Positions 7,906 through 17,757 of a DNA stretch of 64,000 nucleotides are shown here, in pieces (position 1 is the stretch's first letter; each line of letters opens with the position of its first letter). Position numbers and translations under genes: made by a program. The notes under the pieces were generated by a model. That model was not told the DNA's origin and ran no database searches. It worked only from the letters and a program-made list of their open reading frames with translations. Source of the stretch: Ostreibacterium oceani. GTDB taxonomy: Bacteria > Pseudomonadota > Gammaproteobacteria > Cardiobacteriales > Ostreibacteriaceae. The DNA lies in NCBI RefSeq assembly GCF_009362845.1, contig NZ_WHNW01000003.1, positions 143,235 to 207,234 on the forward strand. The letters are read 5' to 3'.

Positions 7906-8214
7906 TCACTTTAACGACGCATCGGGTCGTTGCTCGACCAATTTTTTAACATCCTCGCCGCCGTATATTTGCTCGGCTTGCCATAGGTCATACTTCATTT
8001 GTCCACGTAGCCACGACTCGGCACTACCACCAAACGCCGTTGCTAACTTTATCGCGGTTTTGGGTGTGATGCCACGTTTGCCGTGGATAATTTCAGACAA
8101 CGCAGCGCGCGTCATACCGAGTGCTGTGGCGGCATCGGTGATGCTTAGCCCCAATTCGTCTAGATATAACCCCTTTAGCACTTCGCCAGGGTGGGGCGGA
8201 TTGTACATACGCAT
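7906..8214 (-). CDS. higA: HigA-family antitoxin (XRE helix-turn-helix)
   Basis: HigA is the DNA-binding antitoxin of HigBA modules; it neutralises HigB and represses the pair. The 102-residue protein begins MRMYNPPHPGEVLKG, the hallmark of the HigA/VapI family. A helix-turn-helix follows (SITDAATALGMTRAALSEIIHGKRGI, about residues 25-50), then TPKTAIKLATAFGGSAESWLRGQ. I chose ATG 8214 because GAGGA lies 8 bases upstream; the longer frame from 8292 would add non-family residues encoded by the higB end. It lies 25 bp downstream of the broken higB, the normal toxin-antitoxin order. The gene itself looks intact. Confidence 0.9.
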   Translation of the reverse strand: MRMYNPPHPGEVLKGLYLDELGLSITDAATALGMTRAALSEIIHGKRGITPKTAIKLATAFGGSAESWLRGQMKYDLWQAEQIYGGEDVKKLVEQRPDASLK

Positions 8215-8239
8215 AATACTTTTCCTCTTCAATTGCTTG

Positions 8240-8517
8240 TTAATGATAATCTTGATAATCGACGATATAAGCATCGCCATTTTCAAAGGCAAATGTCATC
8301 CGCCAGTTGCCACTCACTTTAACGCTCCAATGCCCTTTAAAATCATCTTTAAGCGGATGCAAATTTGCACCCGAAAAGTCCAGTCATTAATCACATTGGC
8401 ATCGTCCAAGCGCGACAGGAGCAGTCTCAATCTTGCGATATGCGCGGGCTGTACGCCGCTGCTATCATTTTTTGTAAACAACTTTTTCAGGCCTTTATGC
8501 TTTATTGTTTTTATCAT
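8240..8517 (-). pseudogene. higB: HigB-family toxin, frameshifted
   Basis: HigB toxins are ribosome-dependent mRNA nucleases of the RelE fold. From ATG 8517 the frame gives MIKTIKHKGLKKLFTKND..., the standard HigB start, up to VIND. There the frame leaves the family. In the neighbouring frame the rest of HigB is complete: DFSGANLHPLKDDFKG, HWSVKVSGNWRMTF, and an ending DAYIVDYQDYH with TAA at 8242-8240. One missing base near 8381-8384 (GACTGGAC where GACATGGAC is expected) explains it. The span of 278 bp plus one restores exactly 92 codons plus stop. As written the toxin is truncated before its catalytic C-terminal part and is probably inactive, unless this is a sequencing error. Confidence 0.85.
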
Positions 8518-8787
8518 AGCACCTATTATATCGTACCGATATTCGATACGCAGTATAAAAATAAGCAAATTCGCGTGCTCGGAGTAATACGATGATGATG
8601 TCATGGGGGATGTTTGTGTTTGGGTATGTTTGTATTTGGTTTGTCCACCTTGCCATACCAAGCGCTATCGCGCGCCAGCGCATGGCGAGCCCCGACTAAT
8701 TTGTGCATAAATGACAATAACTTACTTGCTGAAATGGGGTGTTTGGGTAATAATGGGGGCGATATTTTATCGTTAATCGGAGGCAGT

Positions 8788-9240
8788 ATGAAAAAAGTGA
8801 TTTTTTTTATTGGAATATGGGTAATGCAGTGGAGCCACGCCAGCGAGGGACTAGTGGCCGTCGAAAGTCAATTTGATGTCAATACGACAGCAGAGCGTTT
8901 GGTTGAGGTGCTAGAGGCTAAGGGAATGACGGTCGTGTCGCAAGTCAATCATGCACAAGCCGCCAATAAAGTGGGTATCGAATTGCGCGAGACACGGTTG
9001 GTTATTTTCGGCAACCCCAAGGTAGGCAGTCCGTTAATGCAGTGCGCGCAAGCCGTTGCCATTGATTTGCCACAAAAAGCCTTGATCTGGCAAGACGACG
9101 CAGGTAAAGTCTGGCTAGGGTACAACGATGTTGACTATTTAAAACAGCGCCATAATATCAAAGGCTGTGATGCAGTGATTACCAAGGTAAAAGGCGCGTT
9201 GGCAGCATTTGCAGCGGCGGCAACGGCTGGCGATAAATAA
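8788..9240 (+). CDS. DUF302 domain protein, exported
   Basis: This is a 150-residue protein of the DUF302 family, whose biochemical role is unknown. It starts at ATG 8788 with a good GGAGG five bases upstream; longer frames begin in non-coding sequence. Residues 1-20 (MKKVIFFIGIWVMQWSHASE) look like a signal peptide. The family core follows: SQFDVNTTAERLVEVLEAKGMTVVSQVNHAQAA, then ELRETRLVIFGNPKVGSPLMQ, then ALIWQDDAGKVWLGYND. It probably acts in the periplasm. It stands alone, convergent to nothing, between higBA and the tRNA-fMet gene. Confidence 0.85.
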   Translation: MKKVIFFIGIWVMQWSHASEGLVAVESQFDVNTTAERLVEVLEAKGMTVVSQVNHAQAANKVGIELRETRLVIFGNPKVGSPLMQCAQAVAIDLPQKALIWQDDAGKVWLGYNDVDYLKQRHNIKGCDAVITKVKGALAAFAAAATAGDK

Positions 9241-9398
9241 ATCATTAGTTCGGTGGCGGTTAGTTCGATAGCGGCTAACATGATTGGTTAAACACGGCTG
9301 AATGAAGTGGGATTTAAGCTGAATTCGGTGGTTTGAGAAATTTATTCAGCTTAGCCCTTGCTAATTCATCGTAAGGTTGTTACTATAGTCGCACTTGA

Positions 9399-9475
<77 letters not shown>

Positions 9476-9491
9476 ATTAAATAATAATTAT

Positions 9492-9520
9492 AAAAAGGCC
9501 TCTTGATAGGCCTTTTTTTT
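9492..9520 (+). terminator. Intrinsic terminator after tRNA-fMet
   Basis: AAAAAGGCCT, a short loop, AGGCCTTTTT and further T residues begin 17 bp after the tRNA. Confidence 0.85.
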
Positions 9521-9674
9521 GTTTCTACACGGTGGTGTTGGTGTGATTCTGCTGTTATTGCGTGTTATTGCACCTTTGTTAGCGTGTTGATAGTTACATA
9601 TTGATAGTTAAATAGTAAATCAGACAGCCAGTAAATTAAAAAACCATTGAAAAGACCAGTAGCGTAATAAAACC

Positions 9675-10160
9675 ATGCAAAAAAATGAAAAACTAACGGC
9701 ACTATTAGCCCCGACCGTAAATGACTTGGGCTATGAATTAGTCGGTGTGGCTTATCACCCCAATTCGGTGAATGCGTTATTGCGTGTTTATATTGATAAA
9801 GAAGGCGGGGTTAATTTAGACGATTGCATGGCGGTTAATCGTCAAGTGAGCGCGGTTTTAGATGTAGAGGATCCGATTGCGAGCAAATACACGCTAGAGA
9901 TATCGTCGCCTGGCTTAGATAGGCCGCTGTTTTCTTTGTCGGATTTTGAAAAATTTATCGGCAAGCAGGTCAAGATTCGACTGACCCGACCGATTGAGCG
10001 TCAGCGTAATTTTAAAGGGCGCATTCAATCGGTGGCCGAGGAAAGGATTGTTTTAGCAGTAGAAAAATCGACCAAAGCGCAAGATTCTGAGCAGCTTGCA
10101 GAGCAGGCGCTACATTTTAATGATATTGAATCAGCCAGACTGGTGCCTGAATTTGATTAG
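9675..10160 (+). CDS. rimP: Ribosome maturation factor RimP
   Basis: RimP helps assemble the 30S ribosomal subunit. The 161-residue protein shows the family's N-terminal domain (LAPTVNDLGYELVGVAYHP), the conserved DDCMAVNRQVSAVLDVEDPI, and the signature YTLEISSPGLDRPLF before the C-terminal SH3-like domain. It is first in the rimP-nusA-infB-rbfA-truB operon. The start ATG 9675 is the only plausible one; a clear ribosome binding site is not visible. nusA follows after 101 bp containing short imperfect repeats (aataggcattt-like). Confidence 0.95.
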   Translation: MQKNEKLTALLAPTVNDLGYELVGVAYHPNSVNALLRVYIDKEGGVNLDDCMAVNRQVSAVLDVEDPIASKYTLEISSPGLDRPLFSLSDFEKFIGKQVKIRLTRPIERQRNFKGRIQSVAEERIVLAVEKSTKAQDSEQLAEQALHFNDIESARLVPEFD

Positions 10161-10261
10161 ATTGTTGAATAGGCTGTTGAGTAGACATTTAAATAGGCAT
10201 TTAATAAATAGGCATTTCATTGGCCTTTTGATTAGGTTTTAGACTAGGAGTAAATACCAAG

Positions 10262-11767
10262 ATGAACAGAGATTTGTTGAACGTTGTTGAGGCGGCCTCA
10301 AATGAAAAGGCAGTATCTGAAGAAGTAATTTTTGACGCGCTAGAGACTGCCCTAGAAGCAGCAACGCGAAAACAATACGAAGACGAAATTGAAATTCGGG
10401 TGGCGATTGATCGGTTTACCGGTGATTACGAAACGTTTCGCTGTTATTCGGTATTGGCTGAGGACGACATTGAAATCCCCAGCGCTGAATTAACACTGGC
10501 CGAAGCCAAAGCCATTGATGAAAATGCAGAAATTGGCGGAATTGTCGAGGAAAAAATCGAAAACTTGCCGTTTGGACGCATTGGTGCGCATTTGGCCAAG
10601 CAGGTCATCATCCAAAAAGTACGCGAAGCCGAGCGTGAAAAAGTTTACGAAGAATACATTGATTTAGAAGGCCAAGTCGTGCACGGCACGGTCAAGCGAT
10701 TAGAGCGTGGCAATGTCGTCATTGATTTGGGTGGCAACGTTGAGGGGATTATTTATAAAGAAGACCTCATCCCGCGTGAAAACACACGCCAAGGCGAGCG
10801 GCTACGCATCTTTATTAAACGGGTAGTGCGAGAAAATCGAGGCCATCAGATTGTGCTTAGTCGTGTTGCCCCTGAGTTATTAAAAGAACTCTTTCGTGTT
10901 GAAGTACCAGAAATCGCCAGCGGCACGATTGAAATAAAAGGTGCGGCGCGTGACCCAGGCGTGCGTGCCAAAATTGCCGTCTATAGCGAAGATCCGCGAA
11001 TCGATGCAGCGGGTGCGTGTATCGGTATGCGGGCATCGCGTGTGCAAAATATTACAAATGAACTCAGCGGCGAGCGCATTGATATCGTCATTTGGGATGA
11101 AGCGCCAGCCGAATTTGTCATCAAAGCCATCGCCCCCGCTGAACCAACAGCGATTGTGGTTGATGAAGAGCTACAAAGCATGGATTTGGCGTTTGCCGAA
11201 GACCGTTTGCCGATGGCCGTTGGGCGCGGTGGGCAGAATGTTCGATTGGCGAGTGAGCTGACGGGCTGGCGGCTAAATGTCATGAGCGAAGAGGAGTTTG
11301 CCGAAAAAACGGGTGCTGAACAAGAAAGAGTCGCAAGACAGTTTGCTGAGCAACTAGACGTCGATGAAGATATCGGCATGGTGCTAGTGGAAAATGGGTA
11401 TACCACGCTAGACGAAATCGCTTATGGCGATGTTGATGAATTATACGCAATTGATGCGTTTGATACGGAGTCGGTGGATGAGCTCCGTGCGCGCGCCAGT
11501 GATGTATTGTTGACGCAAGCCATTAGCCGTGAAGAGGCGATTGAAGCCTCTGATGCTAACCCGATTGAAACACTCGAGGGCATGGATGAGCATTTGTTGT
11601 TGCAGGTGAAGCTAAATGGCATCCATACATGGGATGATTTGGCTGAGCTATCGGTTGATGAGCTGTCAGAAATGACAGGCATTGATGAAGCCGAATCCGC
11701 AGAGTTAATCATACGTGCACGCGAACCGTGGTTTCGTGACGAAGGGCAGGGGGTAGATAATGAGTGA
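10262..11767 (+). CDS. nusA: Transcription termination/antitermination factor NusA
   Basis: NusA binds RNA polymerase and RNA and controls pausing, termination and antitermination. The 501 residues give the full proteobacterial architecture: N-terminal polymerase-binding domain, S1 domain ([21 protein letters not shown], about 133-153), two KH domains ([12 protein letters not shown] near 250; [17 protein letters not shown] near 316), and two C-terminal acidic AR repeats ([14 protein letters not shown] and [17 protein letters not shown]). The start ATG 10262 is preceded by AGGAG. The 3' end overlaps the infB start by 8 bp. Confidence 0.97.
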   Translation: MNRDLLNVVEAASNEKAVSEEVIFDALETALEAATRKQYEDEIEIRVAIDRFTGDYETFRCYSVLAEDDIEIPSAELTLAEAKAIDENAEIGGIVEEKIENLPFGRIGAHLAKQVIIQKVREAEREKVYEEYIDLEGQVVHGTVKRLERGNVVIDLGGNVEGIIYKEDLIPRENTRQGERLRIFIKRVVRENRGHQIVLSRVAPELLKELFRVEVPEIASGTIEIKGAARDPGVRAKIAVYSEDPRIDAAGACIGMRASRVQNITNELSGERIDIVIWDEAPAEFVIKAIAPAEPTAIVVDEELQSMDLAFAEDRLPMAVGRGGQNVRLASELTGWRLNVMSEEEFAEKTGAEQERVARQFAEQLDVDEDIGMVLVENGYTTLDEIAYGDVDELYAIDAFDTESVDELRARASDVLLTQAISREEAIEASDANPIETLEGMDEHLLLQVKLNGIHTWDDLAELSVDELSEMTGIDEAESAELIIRAREPWFRDEGQGVDNE

Positions 11768-14378
11768 AGTGACCGTTAAAGCACTAGCGACACAAGTCGG
11801 TATTGAAGTAGATAAATTATTGGTGCAGTTTAAAGAAGCAGGGATACCTGTGACTGACGCAAGCCAAATGGTTTCTGATGATGAAAAAAAACAGCTGTTG
11901 GCTTATCTCAGGCAATTGCATGGTAAATCAGACAAACCACGCCCCAAAATTGCGCTGAAAAAGCGTAGCACAATCGCAGTAACCGGCAAAAAAGACGGGG
12001 TTTCGGTTGAGGTGCGCTCGAAAAAAGTGGTGGTTAAACCAGGCGCAGAAGGCACTGATGAGACAAGCAAAAAAACCACCGAAAGAAAACCATCGGCGGC
12101 TGAAATCGCCAAAAAATTAGCCGAAGCAAAACGATTGCAACAAGCCGATGCAATGCGCGAATCACAAGAAGCACAGCGTCAAAAAGAGTTAGAAGAGACC
12201 AAAAAACGCACCGAAAAAGAACAGGAAGCACGCCGCGAAAAAGCCGAATCTGCCAAGCGCAAGCAAGTCGCGGATAAAGAAAAAACAGAAGGCGCCGCTA
12301 AGCGCAAAGCCGCTGAGTCAGAAGCCAAGGCAAAAGCCGAAGCAGAGCGCCTGAAAAACCTAGAAGCCGAAGCCAAAGCCAATGCTGAGGCAGAGCTTGC
12401 CAAACAAGCATTACGCGAAAAAGCGTCATCAAAAACCCGAGAGCAAGACGAGCTAGCGCGAAAACAAGCGGATGAAGAATACCAACGTCAGTTGAAAAAC
12501 GAACAAATGGGCGAAGGTAAATTCCGCATCAATCAAAAAGAAAAGCGCAAAATCACCAGAAAATCGTCTAAGCCAGTTGAGTTGCAGAATAAACATAAAT
12601 TTGAACGCCCACAAAAAGAAGTCGCGGTAGAAGTTGCCTTGCCAGAGACGCTAACGGTTGGTGAATTAGCGCAAAAAATGAATCGCAAAGCCTCGGAACT
12701 TATCATGGTGATGATGAAAATGGGCTCTATGGTGACAATTAACCAAGTATTAGACCGTGATACAGCGACGCTACTGCTCGAGGAAATGGGGATTGCTTAT
12801 CAGTATATTAACGAAAATCAGGCTGAAGAAGCCTTGATGGAGGCAGCGCAGTCGCAGATGGAAGATGTGCGCGCGCGTGCGCCAATCGTTACTATCATGG
12901 GGCATGTCGACCATGGAAAAACGTCGTTGCTAGACTATATTCGCAAAACCCGTGTCACTGCAGGTGAGGCAGGTGGTATTACCCAGCACATTGGGTCGTA
13001 CCACGTCGAGACGGAAAACGGCATTGTTACCTTTTTAGACACACCAGGCCACGCGGCATTTACCGCAATGCGCGCACGCGGCGCAAAAGTAACCGATGTT
13101 GTGGTGATTGTCGTTGCCGCAGATGATGGTGTTATGCCACAGACAATCGAAGCAATACAGCACGCCAAAGCCGCCAAATCACCGATTATTATTGCCATCA
13201 ATAAAATCGACAAACCAGACGCCGATCCAGAAAAAATCAAAGGGGAGCTAACCCAGCACGAAATCGTTCCCGAAGATTGGGGTGGTGATGTGATGGTGAC
13301 TAGCGTATCGGCGCACACGGGCGAAGGCGTTGATGATTTGTTGGAAAAAATCTTGTTACAAGCCGAAGTGTTAGAGCTAAAAGCGCCACACAAAGGCCCT
13401 GCCCAAGGGATTGTTATTGAGTCACGCATTGATAAAGGGCGTGGTGTGGTTGCCTCGGTTTTGGTGCAAAAAGGCGAGCTACACAAAGGCGACTTTGTCT
13501 TGTCGGGGCTAGAATACGGTCGCATTCGCGCCATGGCGGACGAAGACGGCAAACCCATTATTAATGCAGGCCCTTCCATCCCCGTTGAGATTTTGGGATT
13601 GTCGGGGGCGCCACAAGCAGGCGATGAAATGATGGTGGTTTCGGATGAAAAAACCGCCAAAGAACTCGCGAATAAACGCCAAATCAAAATCAAAGAAGCC
13701 AAATTGGCGCGTCAACAAAAGGCCAAACTGGAAAATTTATTTGCCAATGTGGGTGAAAACGCCATTGAATCAGTCAATGTAATGATTAAAACCGATGTAC
13801 ACGGCTCGTCAGAGGCGTTACGTGATTCGTTGTTAAAGCTATCGACTGATGCTATTTCGGTGACGGTGGTTGGTGCGAGTGTCGGTGGTATCACCGAATC
13901 GGATGTGAATTTGGCGATTGCATCGCAGGCGATTATTATTGGTTTTAACGTCCGTGCAGAAGCAGGCGCTAAAAAACTCGCCGAGGTAGAAGGCGTTGAT
14001 TTACGCTATTACAGTGTCATCTATGATGCAATCGAAGACGTTAAACAAGCCATGCTGGGCAAAATGTCTACCGAATTTAGCGAAGAAATTGTGGGTATCG
14101 CCGAGGTGCGCGAAGTCTTCAAAGCACCAAAAATCGGACAAATCGCAGGCTGTATTGTTATTGATGGCTATGTCAAGCGCAATAACCCGATTCGCGTATT
14201 GCGTGATAACGTAGTGATTTACGAAGGCGAGTTAGAGTCTTTGCGTCGTTTCAAAGACGATGTTGCTGAGGTTAAATCGGGTACTGAGTGCGGCATTGGC
14301 GTTAAAAATTACAATGACGTGAAAATTGGCGATCAAATCGAATGTTTTGAGCGCAAAGCGATGGAGAAAACCTTATAA
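11760..14378 (+). CDS. infB: Translation initiation factor IF-2
   Basis: IF-2 is the GTPase that places fMet-tRNA on the 30S subunit. The 872-residue protein has an N-terminal IF2-N domain, a long charged Lys/Glu/Ala coiled-coil linker (about 110-260), a second IF2-N region ([22 protein letters not shown]), and the G domain. The G domain shows GHVDHGKTS (G1, about 382-390), DTPGHAAF (G3) and NKID (G4), followed by the C-terminal domains that bind fMet-tRNA. GGGCAGGG precedes ATG 11760 inside nusA. The rbfA ATG follows the stop directly. Confidence 0.98.
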   Translation: MSEVTVKALATQVGIEVDKLLVQFKEAGIPVTDASQMVSDDEKKQLLAYLRQLHGKSDKPRPKIALKKRSTIAVTGKKDGVSVEVRSKKVVVKPGAEGTDETSKKTTERKPSAAEIAKKLAEAKRLQQADAMRESQEAQRQKELEETKKRTEKEQEARREKAESAKRKQVADKEKTEGAAKRKAAESEAKAKAEAERLKNLEAEAKANAEAELAKQALREKASSKTREQDELARKQADEEYQRQLKNEQMGEGKFRINQKEKRKITRKSSKPVELQNKHKFERPQKEVAVEVALPETLTVGELAQKMNRKASELIMVMMKMGSMVTINQVLDRDTATLLLEEMGIAYQYINENQAEEALMEAAQSQMEDVRARAPIVTIMGHVDHGKTSLLDYIRKTRVTAGEAGGITQHIGSYHVETENGIVTFLDTPGHAAFTAMRARGAKVTDVVVIVVAADDGVMPQTIEAIQHAKAAKSPIIIAINKIDKPDADPEKIKGELTQHEIVPEDWGGDVMVTSVSAHTGEGVDDLLEKILLQAEVLELKAPHKGPAQGIVIESRIDKGRGVVASVLVQKGELHKGDFVLSGLEYGRIRAMADEDGKPIINAGPSIPVEILGLSGAPQAGDEMMVVSDEKTAKELANKRQIKIKEAKLARQQKAKLENLFANVGENAIESVNVMIKTDVHGSSEALRDSLLKLSTDAISVTVVGASVGGITESDVNLAIASQAIIIGFNVRAEAGAKKLAEVEGVDLRYYSVIYDAIEDVKQAMLGKMSTEFSEEIVGIAEVREVFKAPKIGQIAGCIVIDGYVKRNNPIRVLRDNVVIYEGELESLRRFKDDVAEVKSGTECGIGVKNYNDVKIGDQIECFERKAMEKTL

Positions 14379-14801
14379 ATGGCGTCAAATGAACGAGTTC
14401 GTCGTGTTGCAGAACAAATACGACGGGATTTAGTGGCGATTTTACCCGATGTGATTAGGCACGAAAAAATCAATTTTGTGTCGATTACGGGGTTGGATTT
14501 GTCTCGAGATTTCAAGTACGCAACGGTGCATTTTACCGTGATTGGCGATGAGGCGTTACAACAAACCATGGTAGCACTGCTTAACGAAAAACAAGGGCAA
14601 ATTCGGCATCAACTCGCACAGCAGTTAATGACTCGAACCGTCCCCCTAATGACGTTTAAATATGATGAGTCAATTGCTTATGGTGCGCGCATGGAGTCGC
14701 TGTTGTCTGATTTGGTGAAAGATGAAAACGATGGCGATGATGGCGATAACGGAGATAACGGCAACAACGGCAACAACGGCAACGGCAACGATAATCAGTA
14801 A
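14379..14801 (+). CDS. rbfA: Ribosome-binding factor RbfA
   Basis: RbfA is a late 30S maturation factor (16S rRNA 5' end). The 140 residues carry the KH-like core: RVRRVAEQIRRDLVAIL, VSITGLDLSRDFKYATVHFTV, and the C-terminal YDESIAYGARMESLL. The last 20 or so residues are an Asp/Gly/Asn low-complexity tail encoded by gataacgg/caacggcaa repeats, absent from typical RbfA. The start follows the infB stop without a gap, indicating translational coupling. The repetitive tail continues in style into the start of truB. Confidence 0.95.
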   Translation: MASNERVRRVAEQIRRDLVAILPDVIRHEKINFVSITGLDLSRDFKYATVHFTVIGDEALQQTMVALLNEKQGQIRHQLAQQLMTRTVPLMTFKYDESIAYGARMESLLSDLVKDENDGDDGDNGDNGNNGNNGNGNDNQ

Positions 14802-14840
14802 CTGACATCGCGCTAACCCCTCTAAATACGCTAATATGGC

Positions 14841-16034
14841 ATGGCGAAATACGGCATGGCGAAAAATAATACAAACAACAATAATAGCAGCAATAACAGT
14901 AGCAATAACAGCGGCAATAACAATAACAAGAAAAACACCACGCGACAATCGATTGATGGTGTTTTTCTTTTGGATAAAGCCGCCGACCTGTCTAGTAACC
15001 ATGCTTTGCAACAGGTTAAGCGACTTTATGCGGCAAAGAAAGCAGGGCATACTGGGACACTGGATCCCTTTGCCACGGGCTTGCTGCCGATTTGTCTAGG
15101 GCAAGCAAACAAATACGCACGCTGGCTGTTGGATGCCGATAAAACCTATGAATTTACGGCGATTTTAGGCCGCGCAACCACGACAGGAGACTGCGACGGC
15201 GAGGTTATTGAAGAATGCCCAATTCCATCGATTGACGCGGCCAGTCTAAAGCGCGTACAACGCCAGTTTAGCGGCGACATCACACAAACACCGCCAAAAT
15301 ATTGTGCCCTAAAAATTAACGGGGTTCGTGCTTATCAATTAGCACGTCAGGGCGTGGACTTTGACGTGCCAACACGCCAAGTCAATATCAAGCAGCTATC
15401 CATTGAATTTGTACCACCAAATCGTTTGATTGGTCGAGCAACGGTGTCTAAGGGGACGTATATCCGCAGCTTGGTGATTGACATTGCGAACGACTTGGGT
15501 ACAACGGCTTATTGTCAGACATTACGGCGGACACAGATTGGCGAGCTAGGGGCAACGGCTTTGCCGATGATGACTTTCGCTGAGCTGGAAAAACAAAACG
15601 ATACCGAGCGATTTGCCCAATTACTGCCGATGGACACCCTGTGCCAACAATTTGCGCCGTTGGCGATTGACGCAAATGCCTGGGCGTTATTGTGTTTGGG
15701 GCGTGTCGTCTCGCTATCTGCCCAGGACCTTGAAAAACACCTTGACCAATACCCTAATCAATACCCTAATCAATACCCTAATCAAGACCCTAATCAAGAC
15801 CCTAATCAAGACCCTAATCAAGACCCTAATCAAGACCCTAATCAAGACCCTAATCAAGACCCTAATCAAGACCCTAATCAAGACCCTAATCAAGACCCTA
15901 ATCAAGACCCTAATCAAAGCCCTGCGCGGTTAGTGCGGCTGTATCACGACAATCAGTTTTGTGGTTTGGCTAGCCTGTCACAGGGTTGTCTTAAGGGCTT
16001 TCGTTTGATTAATACTGAAAATGCCATCATCTAA
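14841..16034 (+). CDS. truB: tRNA pseudouridine(55) synthase TruB with repeat insertions
   Basis: TruB makes pseudouridine 55 in the T-loop of tRNAs. The catalytic core is complete: GVFLLDKAADLSSNHALQQVKRLY, then KKAGHTGTLDPFATGLLPI with the catalytic aspartate, CDGEVIEE, and YIRSLVIDIANDLGT. Two low-complexity parts are unusual. The first ~35 residues are Asn/Ser-rich (the true start may be ATG 14841 or ATG 14856). Near the C-terminus 14 units of a 4-residue repeat (YPNQ x3, DPNQ x11) are inserted. These explain the length of 397 against about 310 usually. It is the last gene of the operon. Confidence 0.95.
   Translation: MAKYGMAKNNTNNNNSSNNSSNNSGNNNNKKNTTRQSIDGVFLLDKAADLSSNHALQQVKRLYAAKKAGHTGTLDPFATGLLPICLGQANKYARWLLDADKTYEFTAILGRATTTGDCDGEVIEECPIPSIDAASLKRVQRQFSGDITQTPPKYCALKINGVRAYQLARQGVDFDVPTRQVNIKQLSIEFVPPNRLIGRATVSKGTYIRSLVIDIANDLGTTAYCQTLRRTQIGELGATALPMMTFAELEKQNDTERFAQLLPMDTLCQQFAPLAIDANAWALLCLGRVVSLSAQDLEKHLDQYPNQYPNQYPNQDPNQDPNQDPNQDPNQDPNQDPNQDPNQDPNQDPNQDPNQDPNQSPARLVRLYHDNQFCGLASLSQGCLKGFRLINTENAII
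15747..15914 (+). repeat. 12-bp tandem repeat within truB (14 copies)
   Basis: Three copies of CAATACCCTAAT are followed by eleven of CAAGACCCTAAT, all in frame, encoding (Y/D)PNQ. Copies within each class are identical, which suggests recent slippage expansion. Confidence 0.98.
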
Positions 16035-16065
16035 CCATGTGCTATAATTAAAAAAACTGTTTGTT

Positions 16066-16827
16066 ATGATTAATGATTTTATCCAAGGCATTAAATATGC
16101 GTTATCTGGTTTCTCATGGATTGTTAAGCCATCAATTCGACGTTTTGTTTACCTACCACTACTGATTAATACCTTGTTTTTTAGTGTGGCAATTTGGTTT
16201 GTGGCGACGGCTGCAAACCGCTGGATTGCGCACTGGTTAGGTGAAAAAGCAGATTGGGTATGGGGTACGCAATGGCTGTATGATTGGGCTTATCCTGTGT
16301 TGTCTGTGTTGATTTATGTGACATTGGCGTTGGTGACCTATTTTTTGTTTTTATCGGTTGCCAATGTATTGGCGGCGCCATTTAATGCGTGGTTGGCAAA
16401 ATCTGTTGAAAAGCAATTGACTAACCAACAAGCTAGCTTTTTAGAAATGACACTGTGGCAAGAAATCCGTATCACGGTACAAAGCGAGCTGTTTAAGCTG
16501 CTGCGTTTTTTGATTGTTGCGATGCCACTGCTGTTATTACTCTTTATTCCTGTGCTAAATGGGTTGTTTCCTTTGTTATGGTTGCTTTTTATGTCGTCGA
16601 TTTTGGCGCTGCAGTATATTGATTATCCGATGGCGAATCATGGTTATTTTTATGCAACGCAACGCCGCGTATTAAAACAAAATCGGTGGCAGGGTTTGGG
16701 GTTTGGTTTGGCGGCTAATGTGATGTTGTTTATTCCCGTGGTTAATTTTTTGGCGATGCCTGTTTGTGTTTGTGGGGCAACCGTTTGGTGGCATGATGGT
16801 CTACGCGATGCAGCAACTAAAAAGTAA
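16066..16827 (+). CDS. cysZ: CysZ/EI24-family membrane protein
   Basis: This is an inner-membrane protein of the EI24 family, whose CysZ members allow sulfate uptake for cysteine synthesis. The 253 residues begin with the family signature FIQGIKYALSGFSWIVKPSIRRFVYLPLLINTLFF. Four or more hydrophobic segments follow (about 27-50, 78-105, 145-185, 215-240), as does the motif RQ-like FYATQRRVLKQNRWQGLGFG. TATAAT-like sequence (gctataatt, near 16041-16049) between truB and the ATG suggests its own promoter. Transport of sulfate is inferred from the family, not shown here. Confidence 0.85.
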   Translation: MINDFIQGIKYALSGFSWIVKPSIRRFVYLPLLINTLFFSVAIWFVATAANRWIAHWLGEKADWVWGTQWLYDWAYPVLSVLIYVTLALVTYFLFLSVANVLAAPFNAWLAKSVEKQLTNQQASFLEMTLWQEIRITVQSELFKLLRFLIVAMPLLLLLFIPVLNGLFPLLWLLFMSSILALQYIDYPMANHGYFYATQRRVLKQNRWQGLGFGLAANVMLFIPVVNFLAMPVCVCGATVWWHDGLRDAATKK

Positions 16828-17057
16828 ATAACAAGTAAATGATAAGTAAATAATAAGGCAAGCAACAACGTAACAATTCGATGAATGTCGACATTTTTTT
16901 GCGGCATAATGAAACTAACCTGGTTTAAATGGCGTATAATCGAGTGAACGCTTTAATAAGTCGTATTAAAAAAACGTAGCATGAGTATGTGATACGATTT
17001 TAAATAGATTGCTTATGGCGTATCAACTATCGATAATTTATTATGAGGAATATGAAA

Positions 17058-17318
17058 ATGCAAACAGTTAAAAATAAAACCACACTAGCAATCGCTATTT
17101 CTGCTGCTGCAATGATTTCTGGTCTAGCCGTTTCAACGACTGCACAAGCAGATGAAACCAAAGGCAAGTGCATGGGCGCAAACGAATGTAAAGGTCAAAC
17201 AGCGTGTGCAACAGCCGAAGGTTCATGTGCGGGAACGAATTCTTGTGCAGGTAAAGGCTGGATTGTGACTACTGAAGCTGAGTGTGCTGAAAAAGGCGGC
17301 GAATTCGAAGCCATGTAA
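17058..17318 (+). CDS. BufA2-type bufferin precursor (Cys-rich, Sec signal)
   Basis: This is a precursor peptide of the bufferin class: RiPPs whose cysteines are modified by a DUF692 (MNIO) enzyme and which bind copper in the periplasm. I prefer ATG 17058 because GAGGA (17045-17049) sits 8 bases before it; ATG 17043 or 17052 would add 5 or 2 residues. Residues 1-31 form a Sec signal ending TTAQADE. The mature part holds six Cys in the BufA2-like pattern KCMGANEC, ACATAEGSC, NSCAGKGW, EAECAEKGG. It is the first of three related precursors upstream of bufB and bufC. Modification and copper binding are inferred from the family. Confidence 0.82.
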   Translation: MQTVKNKTTLAIAISAAAMISGLAVSTTAQADETKGKCMGANECKGQTACATAEGSCAGTNSCAGKGWIVTTEAECAEKGGEFEAM

Positions 17319-17401
17319 TTCAAGGCCTATTACGTTAATCTGATTGATTAATAGTAAAAAGTAGTAAAAATTTTAAAAAATATATAAACAGGAGGTTCCA
17401 A

Positions 17402-17689
17402 ATGGGACTAAAAACAAAAGGTACTGGTATTGCGTTAGCGGTTAGCGCGTCTATGTTAATTGCAGGTTGTGCATCTAATCAACAGCAAGCAGATGCAAGC
17501 TCGCATGGTTCTGCTGACGGTATGGTTCAATGCCACGGCGTTAACTCATGTAAAGGCACGTCTAGCTGTAAAGCCGAAGGCAGCAGCTGTGCAGGCAAAA
17601 ACGCTTGTAAAGGTAAAGGCTGGTTGCCAATGAGCCAAAGCGAATGTGAAAGCCACGGTGGCCGTATGGGTGGCTTTAACATGAACTAA
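17402..17689 (+). CDS. BufA2-like precursor with a lipobox
   Basis: This is a 95-residue relative of the first precursor. The N-terminus is different: ASMLIAGCASN (about 17-27) is a lipobox, so the peptide should be a lipoprotein rather than freely periplasmic. The mature part has six Cys in the same pattern (QCHGVNSC, SSCKAEGSSC, NACKGKGW, SECESHGG). An excellent ribosome binding site (AGGAGG) precedes ATG 17402. A strong terminator follows. The N-terminal 26 residues are nearly identical to those of the third precursor, pointing to gene duplication. Confidence 0.82.
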   Translation: MGLKTKGTGIALAVSASMLIAGCASNQQQADASSHGSADGMVQCHGVNSCKGTSSCKAEGSSCAGKNACKGKGWLPMSQSECESHGGRMGGFNMN

Positions 17690-17713
17690 TAATTAGCGAT
17701 AATTATTAGCATG

Positions 17714-17757
17714 TTTAAATTAAAAAGGTCACTAGATTAGTGGCCTTTTTAATTTAA
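17714..17757 (+). terminator. Intrinsic terminator after the second bufferin precursor
   Basis: A ~20-bp stem (TTTAAATTAAAAAGGTCACTA with its complement) has a 3-nt loop. The T-run lies inside the right arm, so it can act in both directions. Confidence 0.85.

Noticed and set aside
7901..8595. Plus-strand frames across 7901-8595
   Set aside because: They are antisense shadows of higBA with no family resemblance.
8314..8661. A 115-residue minus-strand protein
   Set aside because: It joins non-coding sequence, the HigB N-terminus and an out-of-frame end. The HigB start is ATG 8517 and the gene is frameshifted.
10941..11712. Frames antisense or out of phase to nusA
   Set aside because: They are shadows of a highly conserved gene, with no start signals.
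15714..15917. Minus-strand repetitive frame (IRVLIRVL repeats), and the CCCTAA resemblance to telomeres
   Set aside because: It is the antisense of the truB 12-bp repeat, which encodes DPNQ in the real frame. The telomere likeness has no support in a bacterial coding repeat.
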